Below are positions 1 through 4,231 of a stretch of DNA of 6,166 nucleotides, piece by piece. The stretch spans positions 1 to 6,166 of the forward strand of contig JAPHTL010000176.1 in assembly GCA_026193355.1 (NCBI GenBank). The letters run 5' to 3'. Numbering within the stretch: the stretch's first letter is position 1; the number at the start of each line of letters is the position of its first letter. The position numbers and the translations under genes were made by a program. The DNA comes from Rhodospirillales bacterium (GTDB lineage: Bacteria > Pseudomonadota > Alphaproteobacteria > Rhodospirillales > JAPHTL01). Below the pieces are notes generated by a model. That model saw nothing but the letters and a program-made list of their open reading frames with translations. It had not been told where the DNA came from and searched no databases.

Positions 1-395
1 GCGACGGAGCCCGTTTCGCCGAGGTTTCCACCGTGCTTGGAGAAAGCCGCGCGCACATCGGATGCGGTGCGGTTACGGTTGTCGGTCAATGCCTCGACAA
101 TGACCGCGACGCCACCGGGACCGTAGCCCTCGTAGCGGATTTCCTCGTAGTTCGCCCCGTCATTGCCCTCGCCCGAACCCTTTTTGATGGCCCGTTCGAT
201 ATTGTCCTTGGGCATGCTCTGGCCACGCGCGGCGATGATCGCGGCGCGCAGGCGCGGGTTGGAATCCGGGTCGGCCCCGCCCATGCGCGCGGCGACCATG
301 ATTTCACGGCCCAGTTTGGCGAATTCACGGGCGCGCTTTTTGTCCTGCGCACCCTTGCGGTACATGATGTTCTTGAATTTGGAATGACCAGCCAT
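1..395 (-). CDS. yebC: YebC/PmpR family regulator (TACO1-like), N-terminal 131 residues, partial
   Basis: The protein opens with MAGHSKFKNIMYRKGAQD, the signature N-terminus of the YebC/PmpR/TACO1 family, and continues through KLGREIMVAARMGG, NPRLRAAIIAARAQSMPKDNIERAI, the YEGYGPGGVAVIVE block and LTDNRNRTASDVRAAFSKHGG. All are family landmarks in the usual order. Family members are about 240-250 residues, so roughly the second half lies beyond the left edge. Known members bind DNA as transcription regulators (PmpR), and TACO1/YebC-type proteins help ribosomes through difficult peptide stretches such as polyproline; the sequence does not say which role applies here. The ATG at 393-395 gives the canonical first residues, so the start is secure even though the Shine-Dalgarno sequence is weak. 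It lies 107 bases downstream of the ymdB-like gene on the same strand. In many alphaproteobacteria ruvC follows, but that would be outside the window. Confidence 0.95.
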   Translation of the reverse strand, partial: MAGHSKFKNIMYRKGAQDKKRAREFAKLGREIMVAARMGGADPDSNPRLRAAIIAARGQSMPKDNIERAIKKGSGEGNDGANYEEIRYEGYGPGGVAVIVEALTDNRNRTASDVRAAFSKHGGNLGETGSV

Positions 396-443
396 TGCTG
401 AGAGATCTCGAACCTGTTGTTGCAATAAAAAAGGATTGCCCGG

Positions 444-452
444 TTTATAGCA
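444..452 (-). promoter_or_regulatory. Candidate extended -10 promoter for yebC
   Basis: On the minus strand the sequence TGCTATAAA carries a TATAAA -10 box (5 of 6 to consensus) with the TG dinucleotide of an extended -10 one base upstream. No good -35 is seen at 16-18 bases. Transcription would start near 437, giving a leader of about 40 bases before the yebC ATG. It falls in the only sizeable gap (396-502) between yebC and the gene before it, so yebC may have its own promoter as well as read-through. This is a motif match only. Confidence 0.35.
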
Positions 453-502
453 GGCCTCGCAAATGCGTGCATCATCCGTGAAACGGGGAAACCGGCAAAG
501 GA

Positions 503-1321
503 TTACGCATCATCCGGCATGTAGGGCGCCAACCGCCCGCCCAGACGCACCGGCTCAACGCGCAAGGCCAATCCCGTCGTATCGTCGGTTTCGACGAAGA
601 CCCCGCAAAGCGTGGCTTCGCCTTCTGCCGGCGACAGGCGATCGGTCGGCACACGCCTGGTGAACCGCGCGATTGCGGCCTCCTTCTTCATGCCGATGAC
701 CGAATCATAATCCCCGCACATGCCCAGGTCGGTCTGATAGGCCGTTCCACCCGGCAGGATCTGGGCGTCGCCCGTGGGAATGTGGCTGTGCGTTCCGGCC
801 ACAAGGGAAACCCGGCCATCCAGCCAGTGACCCATGGCCATCTTTTCGCTCGTCGCGTCCGCATGGATATCGACGATGGCGGCATGAACTGTCTGACTGA
901 GGCGATGTTTGGTCATTTCGCGGTCGATGGCTGCGAAGGGACAGTCATTCGGCTCCATGAAAAGCCGCCCCATGACCTGCGCCACCAGCACCTTGCGCCC
1001 GCGGGAAACCTCAATCACACAAGCGCCCCGGCCCGGCGTATCGGCGGGAAAATTGAGCGGCCGGATCAGGCGGGCATCGCCCCCGATCGTGGTGAGCAGC
1101 TCACGCTGATCCCAGACGTGGTTGCCGGTCGTGATGACATCCGCGCCCGCCGCGTAGAATTCCTTGCAGATTTTTTCGGTGATACCGAACCCGCGCGCCG
1201 CATTCTCGCCGTTGACGATCGCAACATCGAGAGAAAGGCGTTCGCGGAGCTTCGGCAGGTTGTCGATCAGGACGGTTCGCCCGGATCGCCCGACGACATC
1301 GCCGCAATAAAGGATTCTCAA
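503..1321 (-). CDS. ymdB: YmdB-like metallophosphoesterase (TIGR00282 family), 272 aa
   Basis: A dinuclear-metal phosphoesterase of the YmdB family. The B. subtilis protein hydrolyses 2',3'-cyclic nucleotides and affects RNA levels and biofilm choice; the substrate here is inferred from the family only. The visible metal and catalytic positions are complete: D8 in the opening MRILYCGDVVGRSGR, E39-N40 in VNGENAARGFGI, N67-H68 in TTGNHVWD, H152 in DIHADATSEK, and H177 and H179 in GTHSHIPTGDAQ. Length (272) is normal for the family. The start is TTG (1319-1321). Its first residues form the first beta strand, no later start would keep D8, and a GGGG Shine-Dalgarno lies 7 bases upstream inside the preceding gene. 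The TTG overlaps the TGA stop of the cyclo-ligase gene (TTGA), which implies translational coupling. A cytoplasmic enzyme with no signal peptide or membrane segment. Confidence 0.93.
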   Translation of the reverse strand: MRILYCGDVVGRSGRTVLIDNLPKLRERLSLDVAIVNGENAARGFGITEKICKEFYAAGADVITTGNHVWDQRELLTTIGGDARLIRPLNFPADTPGRGACVIEVSRGRKVLVAQVMGRLFMEPNDCPFAAIDREMTKHRLSQTVHAAIVDIHADATSEKMAMGHWLDGRVSLVAGTHSHIPTGDAQILPGGTAYQTDLGMCGDYDSVIGMKKEAAIARFTRRVPTDRLSPAEGEATLCGVFVETDDTTGLALRVEPVRLGGRLAPYMPDDA

Positions 1322-1887
1322 ACGACTTCCCCTTCTTCCGTAACGATCCGGTCCAGCGCCTGATCATGGCCTTCATCAGGCAGGGCGTCCACCCTTTGCC
1401 CGGCATAGGCGATACCGATCGCAACGATGCTCCCTTCCTGCCGCAACACCGAAAGGGTGCGGTCGTAATACCCCCCGCCATAGCCAAGGCGATGGCGGCG
1501 GTCATCGAAAGCAAGCAGCGGGACGACAATAACTTCCGGCGTCATCCGGTGTGTATCGGCGGGTGGTTCCATGATACCGAATGCGCCTTCAACCAGATCC
1601 ATCCCCGGCCGCCACTGGCGGAATGCCAGCGGCGAATCCCGTTCCACCACCACCGGCAGGCAGCAACGGCATCCCGCATCATGCAGTTCCCCAAGCAACG
1701 GACGGCAATCGATTTCACTACCCATCGGCCAGTACCCGGCGACAACGATACCGGGAACGGGCGGCCAGGCTTTCACAAACTGCCGGACAAGAAGCAGCGC
1801 AGCCCCTGCGCCCTGTTTCCGGTGCAGGGCTTCCCGGCGCTCGCGCGCCTCTTCACGCCAATGTCGCTTGTGATTCGCGGAAACCAT
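1318..1887 (-). CDS. 5-formyltetrahydrofolate cyclo-ligase (5,10-methenyl-THF synthetase), 189 aa
   Basis: Catalyses the ATP-dependent conversion of 5-formyltetrahydrofolate to 5,10-methenyltetrahydrofolate, returning a storage or inhibitory folate to the one-carbon pool in the cytoplasm. Family hallmarks are in order: a basic N-terminal helix (KRHWREEARERREAL, residues 7-21), the folate-side block GYWPMGSEID (51-60), GIMEPP (104-109), then VVPLLAFDDRRHRLGYGGGYYDR (121-143), whose glycine-rich GYGGGYYDR is the diagnostic nucleotide/phosphate-binding motif. The C-terminal block LPDEGHDQALDRIVTE (169-184) follows. At 189 residues it is full length. The ATG at 1885-1887 has only a poor Shine-Dalgarno. 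The gene directly follows the 6S RNA on the same strand, the same order as ssrS-ygfA in E. coli, where the two are co-transcribed. It overlaps ymdB by four bases. Confidence 0.93.
   Translation of the reverse strand: MVSANHKRHWREEARERREALHRKQGAGAALLLVRQFVKAWPPVPGIVVAGYWPMGSEIDCRPLLGELHDAGCRCCLPVVVERDSPLAFRQWRPGMDLVEGAFGIMEPPADTHRMTPEVIVVPLLAFDDRRHRLGYGGGYYDRTLSVLRQEGSIVAIGIAYAGQRVDALPDEGHDQALDRIVTEEGEVV
1329..1334 (-). promoter_or_regulatory. Ribosome binding site that fixes the ymdB TTG start
   Basis: AAGGGG on the minus strand ends 7 bases before the TTG at 1321-1319. It lies within the last codons of the upstream cyclo-ligase gene, so ribosomes finishing that gene are placed directly on it. 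This decides in favour of TTG. Confidence 0.6.
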
Positions 1888-1929
1888 GGCCGAAAGAATA
1901 TCCGGAAATATTGCATGAATGGAGGTGGC

Positions 1930-1957
1930 AAGAAGCCGTCAAAAATGACGGGTTCTT
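1930..1957 (-). other. Hairpin between 6S RNA and cyclo-ligase gene; possible processing or attenuation element
   Basis: A near-perfect inverted repeat: outer arms 1930-1934 with 1953-1957 (5 pairs), one mismatch at 1935/1952, inner arms 1936-1941 with 1946-1951 (6 pairs), and a 4-base loop. It lies just past the closing stem of the 6S RNA and about 40 bases before the cyclo-ligase ATG. On the minus strand it is followed by GCCACC rather than a run of U, so it is not a classical intrinsic terminator. It could mark a processing or 3'-end site of 6S RNA, or reduce read-through into the cyclo-ligase gene. The hairpin is seen; the function is inferred. Confidence 0.55.
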
Positions 1958-1959
1958 GA

Positions 1960-2122
1960 ACGTGACGCCGCGACGGCCGTTGGCCATTGAAAAGTCCAAC
2001 CAAGGCCCACCGTTAAGGTGGGCGCCGTAATACCGGACCCACGGGCCCGGCAGGGACAGCTCCCTTAGCTTGAATGTTGGCCCCAGGGACTGTCGCGACC
2101 TGACGCACCGCGCAGCGTCACC
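1960..2122 (-). ncRNA. ssrS: 6S RNA
   Basis: 6S RNA mimics an open promoter and binds the sigma-70 RNA polymerase holoenzyme, mainly in stationary phase. Support comes from position and structure. It occupies the gap between zapA and the cyclo-ligase gene on their strand, the conserved home of ssrS in Proteobacteria. Its ends form a long closing stem: 2111-2121 pairs with 1962-1972 over 11 consecutive pairs including one G-U. Inside, 2038-2042 pairs with 2018-2022 and 2034-2036 with 2025-2027, making a terminal hairpin. The interior is a long, mostly irregular duplex with an unpaired region, as expected for the family. Internal sequence such as CAAGCTAAGGGAGCTGTCCC and TTGGACTTTTCAATGGCCAAC resembles what I remember of alphaproteobacterial 6S RNAs. 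Exact ends are inferred from the closing stem; about 160 nt is a typical length. Confidence 0.86.
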
Positions 2123-2138
2123 GACTATACTTATAGTC
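2123..2138. repeat. 16-base palindrome GACTATA-CT-TATAGTC at the zapA stop / 6S promoter
   Basis: Two perfect 7-base arms (2123-2129 and 2132-2138) flank two bases. The palindrome covers the last zapA codons, its stop, and the -10 region of the 6S promoter. It may simply reflect two -10-like boxes facing opposite ways, or be a protein-binding site. Confidence 0.6.
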
Positions 2139-2156
2139 GCTCGATCTTATCCGCAA
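2123..2156 (-). promoter_or_regulatory. Candidate 6S RNA promoter inside the 3' end of zapA
   Basis: On the minus strand two overlapping -10-like boxes occur: TATAAG (2135-2130) and TATAGT (2129-2124). With TATAAG, transcription would begin near G2122, exactly where the closing stem of the 6S RNA starts, so this one is preferred. A TTGCGG at 2156-2151 could be the -35, but the 15-base spacer is short. The promoter spans the zapA stop codon (2133-2131), so 6S RNA can be made independently of zapA. Confidence 0.5.
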
Positions 2157-2487
2157 TGGCTTCGATGCGTTCCGCCAGATCGCCAATGGCCGCCGCCGCC
2201 TGGTCTTCGGCAGCATAGAGCGCGGCCAGCGCGTCGGCATCGCGGGGAGGGGGCGCGTTTTCGTCTCCACCACCGGGGTTCGCCGTATAGGCGTCGGAAA
2301 GCTCGTCGGCCAGCAACAGGCTGGCCATCAGCATCAATCGCGTATCCCCGATCTGGCCAACGGCCGCGACCAGTTCCTCGACACGCTTGTCGACGTACTC
2401 GGCAAGGCGACGAAGGTGCGCTTCCTGCCCATCATCGCAGGCGATCTCGTATTTGCGCGCATTGACCGTGATGCTGACGTGGGCCAA
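2131..2487 (-). CDS. zapA: Cell division protein ZapA, 118 aa
   Basis: ZapA binds FtsZ and bundles its filaments at the division ring in the cytoplasm. The N-terminal half is typical: VSITVNARKYEIACDDGQEAHLRRLAEYVDKRVEELV (residues 4-40), then GQIGDTRLMLMASLLLADELSDA (44-66). A low-complexity linker (GGGDENAPPPRDADA, 72-86) follows, then a C-terminal coiled-coil helix rich in Ala/Glu/Ile (about 87-118), the usual dimer/tetramer segment. Length (118) fits alphaproteobacterial ZapA. The start is TTG at 2485-2487: the ZapA fold begins at residue 4, there is no ATG nearby, and a G-rich Shine-Dalgarno sits just upstream. It lies 17 bases after a small coiled-coil gene, so the two are likely one operon. 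Its stop codon overlaps the 6S RNA promoter. Confidence 0.94.
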   Translation of the reverse strand: MAHVSITVNARKYEIACDDGQEAHLRRLAEYVDKRVEELVAAVGQIGDTRLMLMASLLLADELSDAYTANPGGGDENAPPPRDADALAALYAAEDQAAAAIGDLAERIEAIADKIERL

Positions 2488-2491
2488 GTGT

Positions 2492-2498
2492 CCCCCCT
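2492..2498 (-). promoter_or_regulatory. G-run ribosome binding site of zapA (TTG start)
   Basis: AGGGGGG on the minus strand ends 4 bases before the TTG at 2487-2485; using its first AGGGG gives a 6-base spacing. No competing ATG lies nearby, so this site decides the start. Confidence 0.55.
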
Positions 2499-2504
2499 GA
2501 CCGG

Positions 2505-2756
2505 TTATTCGCCAAGAGCGCCGCGAAGGCGCCCTATCGTCTTGTCGAGCCGCCGCCCGATCGTCATCGCCACGTCACGAAGCGCGGCGTTTTCCGACCG
2601 CAGGGTTTCAAGCGAAGCTGCCGTTTCGGCGGAAACGGAGGCTGACAGATCACCGGCACGTGCGTCAATGGCGGCTTCCAGACGCGCAACAGAGCGTTCC
2701 AGCTTGCTGCGTGCGCTTTCAAGCGCTGAACCTTTCTGGATGGATGCCTCGGTCAA
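2505..2756 (-). CDS. Small coiled-coil protein, DUF4164-like, 83 aa, upstream of zapA
   Basis: A short soluble protein predicted to be almost entirely helical. Coiled-coil-like stretches are ALESARSKLERSVARLEAAI (residues 11-30) and SLETLRSENAALRDVAMTIGRRLDKTIGRLRGAL (about 48-81), with leucine, isoleucine or alanine at heptad spacing and charged residues between. No signal peptide or membrane segment is seen. Position directly before zapA and length near 80-90 residues match the DUF4164-type proteins of alphaproteobacteria; that assignment is from memory of context and composition, not from a profile hit. By context it may act with ZapA in cell division, but its function is unknown. The start is TTG (2754-2756) with a run of eight G as Shine-Dalgarno 8 bases upstream, and no ATG or GTG gives a better choice. 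A strong promoter lies just upstream. Confidence 0.82.
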   Translation of the reverse strand: MTEASIQKGSALESARSKLERSVARLEAAIDARAGDLSASVSAETAASLETLRSENAALRDVAMTIGRRLDKTIGRLRGALGE

Positions 2757-2764
2757 CGGAACGT

Positions 2765-2772
2765 CCCCCCCC
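2765..2772 (-). promoter_or_regulatory. Eight-G ribosome binding site of the small coiled-coil gene
   Basis: A homopolymer of eight G on the minus strand ends 8 bases before the TTG start at 2756-2754. It serves as the Shine-Dalgarno and is long enough to be prone to replication slippage. Confidence 0.5.
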
Positions 2773-2780
2773 TGATCAGG
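2771..2780. repeat. Perfect 10-base palindrome CCTGATCAGG near the leftward start site
   Basis: A perfect palindrome located where leftward transcription of the coiled-coil/zapA operon should begin, just upstream of its G-run ribosome binding site. It may be an operator, but a palindrome of this length also occurs by chance. Confidence 0.4.
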
Positions 2781-2786
2781 AGTGAG

Positions 2787-2814
2787 ATTATGGCAGGGTC
2801 AAAAATGCCGTCAA
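2787..2814 (-). promoter_or_regulatory. Sigma-70-type promoter for the coiled-coil/zapA operon
   Basis: TTGACG (-35, 2814-2809) and CATAAT (-10, 2792-2787) are separated by 16 bases; each box matches five of six consensus positions. Transcription would start near 2780, leaving a leader of about 24 bases that contains the G-run ribosome binding site and the TTG start. The position is exactly right for the first gene of the leftward operon, which makes this the best-supported promoter in the window. Confidence 0.65.
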
Positions 2815-2894
2815 CTCCTAACCACTTGCGCGATGAACCTGAGATGCCGCATGAAATCACAGTGGGGGTTGCCGGCCATGCCGCAGACCCGTGA
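2790..2894 (+). CDS. Doubtful 34-aa reading frame in the gap upstream region
   Basis: An ATG preceded by AGGAG at a 7-base spacing opens a 34-codon frame (MAGSKMPSTPNHLRDEPEMP...) that ends in TGA. I recognise no family. The ATG coincides with the -10 box of the leftward promoter, and the AGGAG with the predicted start of that transcript, so both signals may be accidental. If translated it would be a short leader peptide about 225 bases before gap. No promoter is evident in front of it. It is listed because the ribosome binding site is good; I think it is more likely not a gene. Confidence 0.2.
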   Translation: MAGSKMPSTPNHLRDEPEMPHEITVGVAGHAADP

Positions 2895-3033
2895 AAAGGT
2901 CACGAAACGCAAACAAATCAAATTCCCGGTTGACGGCGCGGCGGCAAGCGGGAATCTTTGCGCGGTCCCGCCCTACCCGAATGGGTATGGGGCGCCCCCC
3001 TCGAAGGGCGTCGCCATCCCGCCCGGTGGGGTG

Positions 3034-3062
3034 TTACAAGGTTTTCCACGCTCTGCTATTAG
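3034..3062 (+). promoter_or_regulatory. Candidate gap promoter
   Basis: TTACAA (3034-3039) and TATTAG (3057-3062) are 17 bases apart; the -10 matches four and the -35 three of six consensus positions. Transcription would start near 3069, giving a leader of about 50 bases to the gap ATG. The -10 lies between two arms of an inverted repeat, which suggests control by a bound regulator. The rival pair at 2930-2958 is also possible. Confidence 0.4.
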
Positions 3063-3078
3063 AGCGTCAACGCTCTGC
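3048..3078. repeat. Triple half-site ACGCTCT / AGAGCGT / ACGCTCT at the gap promoter
   Basis: ACGCTCT at 3048-3054, its exact inverse AGAGCGT at 3061-3067, and ACGCTCT again at 3070-3076. The two direct copies extend to 9 identical bases (ACGCTCTGC, 3048-3056 and 3070-3078) and are 22 bases apart, about two helical turns. The array surrounds the candidate -10 box, so it reads as an operator. As RNA the middle copy could pair with either neighbour, although most of the first copy would lie upstream of the predicted transcript. Confidence 0.6.
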
Positions 3079-3119
3079 ATGAACCAAAAATCATCACCCA
3101 TTCGCACGGAGGAAACATC

Positions 3120-4121
3120 ATGGCGGTTCGTATTGGCATCAACGGTTTCGGACGCATCGGCAGGATGGTTTTCCGCGCCGTGGCGAAGGACTTCAAGGAC
3201 ATCGAAGTCGTCGCAATCAACGATCTTCTGGAACCCGACTATCTGGCCTACATGCTGAAATACGATTCGGTCCACGGCCGTTTTCCGGGCGAGATTTCCG
3301 TTGATGGCGGCAACCTTGTCGTTGACGGCAAGAAGATCCGCCTGACGGCCGAGCGCGACCCCGCCAACCTGAAATGGGGCGACGTCAACGCCGATATCGT
3401 CATCGAAAGCACGGGCATTTTCCTGACCGAGGAAGGCTGCCAGAAGCACATCGACGCCGGCGCCAAGAAGGTCGTCCAGAGCGCGCCTTCGAAGGACGCC
3501 ACCCCGATGTTCGTTTTCGGCGTCAACCACGAGAAGTACGCCGGACAGGCCATCGTCTCGGCCGCATCGTGCACGACCAATTGCCTGGCCCCCGTCGCCA
3601 AGGTGCTGAACGACAACTGGGGCCTGAAGCGCGGCCTGATGACCACCGTCCACGCCGTAACCGCAACCCAGAAGACCGTCGACGGCCCCTCGTCGAAAGA
3701 CTGGCGCGGCGGCCGTGGCCTGCTGGAAAACATCATCCCCTCGTCCACCGGCGCCGCCAAGGCTGTCGGCGTCGTCCTGCCCGAACTGAACGGCAAGCTG
3801 ACCGGCATGGCCTTCCGCGTTCCGACCTCCGACGTCTCCGTCGTCGACCTGACGGTCGAACTGGACAAGCCCGCCAAGTACGAGGACATCTGCAAGGCAA
3901 TGAAGGCCGCCTCGGAAGGCCCGATGAAGGGTACGCTGGGTTATACCGACGAGAAGGTCGTGGCCACGGATTTCCGCGGTTACACCGCGTCGTCCATTTT
4001 CGACGCCGAAGCCGGCATCGCGCTGGACGACACCTTCGTCAAGCTGGTCGCCTGGTACGACAACGAATACGGCTACACCTGCAACATGCTGCGCTTCGTC
4101 AAGCACGTTGCGGCAAACTGA
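3120..4121 (+). CDS. gap: Glyceraldehyde-3-phosphate dehydrogenase (type I, NAD-type), 333 aa
   Basis: Converts glyceraldehyde-3-phosphate, phosphate and NAD+ to 1,3-bisphosphoglycerate and NADH in glycolysis, and the reverse in gluconeogenesis. The N-terminal Rossmann motif is GINGFGRIGR (residues 6-15); D35 in INDL is at the position that favours NAD over NADP. The catalytic domain has SAASCTTNCLAPV with the nucleophile C151, H178 in TTVHAVTATQKTVDGP, the DWRGGRG phosphate-site loop (194-200), IIPSSTGAAKAVG (205-217) and the C-terminal WYDNEYGYTCNML (312-324). Full length for the family. The ATG has a strong GGAGG 7 bases upstream. It is transcribed away from the zapA operon. Alphaproteobacterial gap often stands beside tkt, pgk or fba; none is present here, and an intrinsic terminator follows directly. 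Confidence 0.97.
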   Translation: MAVRIGINGFGRIGRMVFRAVAKDFKDIEVVAINDLLEPDYLAYMLKYDSVHGRFPGEISVDGGNLVVDGKKIRLTAERDPANLKWGDVNADIVIESTGIFLTEEGCQKHIDAGAKKVVQSAPSKDATPMFVFGVNHEKYAGQAIVSAASCTTNCLAPVAKVLNDNWGLKRGLMTTVHAVTATQKTVDGPSSKDWRGGRGLLENIIPSSTGAAKAVGVVLPELNGKLTGMAFRVPTSDVSVVDLTVELDKPAKYEDICKAMKAASEGPMKGTLGYTDEKVVATDFRGYTASSIFDAEAGIALDDTFVKLVAWYDNEYGYTCNMLRFVKHVAAN

Positions 4122-4143
4122 CCGGTTCGCATAGCCGAAAATC

Positions 4144-4173
4144 AGGGCGGAGCCTTCGGGTTCCGCCCTTTTT
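4144..4173 (+). terminator. Intrinsic terminator after gap
   Basis: Stem AGGGCGGA (4144-4151) with TCCGCCCT (4162-4169), extended by a G-U pair and two G-C pairs to a TTCG tetraloop (4155-4158), followed by five T (4169-4173). It begins 23 bases after the gap stop codon. A textbook rho-independent terminator. Confidence 0.93.
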
Positions 4174-4185
4174 CGTGCGTGTTTT

Positions 4186-4191
4186 CATAAT
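4186..4191 (+). promoter_or_regulatory. Weak -10-like box before the 137-aa gene
   Basis: CATAAT lies between the gap terminator and the next ATG, where a promoter would be needed if termination is efficient. The predicted leader would be about 35 bases. No matching -35 is visible, so this is only a pointer. Confidence 0.22.
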
Positions 4192-4231
4192 CTGTGGCAG
4201 GCTCTCCCTTTAACCGCCACCAAGGAACCCG

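Larger units (their letters stand above)
2757..3119. other. Divergent intergenic regulatory region between the zapA operon and gap
   Basis: About 360 bases with no convincing gene. From left to right it holds the leader and promoter of the leftward operon, a stretch of mixed composition (about 2815-2930) with nothing I recognise, a weak TTGACG-17-AATCTT pair at 2930-2958, a very GC-rich segment with short inverted repeats (TACCC/GGGTA around 2974-2987 and GGGGCGCCCC at 2989-2998), and the candidate gap promoter with its half-site repeats. The gap ribosome binding site GGAGG (3108-3112) ends it. Confidence 0.6.

Noticed and set aside
477..487. Small inverted repeat CCGT-gaa-ACGG after the ymdB-like gene as a terminator.
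   Set aside because: Only four pairs and no T-run follows on the minus strand.
782..1363. A 193-codon plus-strand frame opposite the ymdB-like gene.
   Set aside because: The minus-strand protein carries all metal ligands of the YmdB family; the plus frame has no start signal or family features.
1937..1942. TTGACG on the minus strand as -35 of a separate cyclo-ligase promoter.
   Set aside because: No -10-like sequence occurs at 15-19 bases, and the bases are explained by the hairpin at 1930-1957.
1366..2030. Overlapping plus-strand frames opposite the cyclo-ligase gene and the 6S RNA.
   Set aside because: They are shadows of the cyclo-ligase gene and run into the 6S RNA region; compositions are Pro/Arg-rich and unlike real proteins.
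2930..2958. TTGACG-17-AATCTT as the gap promoter.
   Set aside because: The -35 is good but the -10 matches only three positions and it would leave a leader of about 155 bases; the pair at 3034-3062 is better placed. Not excluded.
2782..3258. A 158-codon plus-strand frame running through the intergenic region into gap.
   Set aside because: It enters gap out of frame, has low-complexity composition and no ribosome binding site; the gap start is fixed by GGAGG and conserved N-terminus.
2973..4106. A 377-codon open frame on the minus strand opposite gap.
   Set aside because: It is an exact shadow of a highly conserved GAPDH gene with strong third-position G/C bias; composition (Gly/Val/Asp-rich) is typical of such antisense frames and it matches no family.
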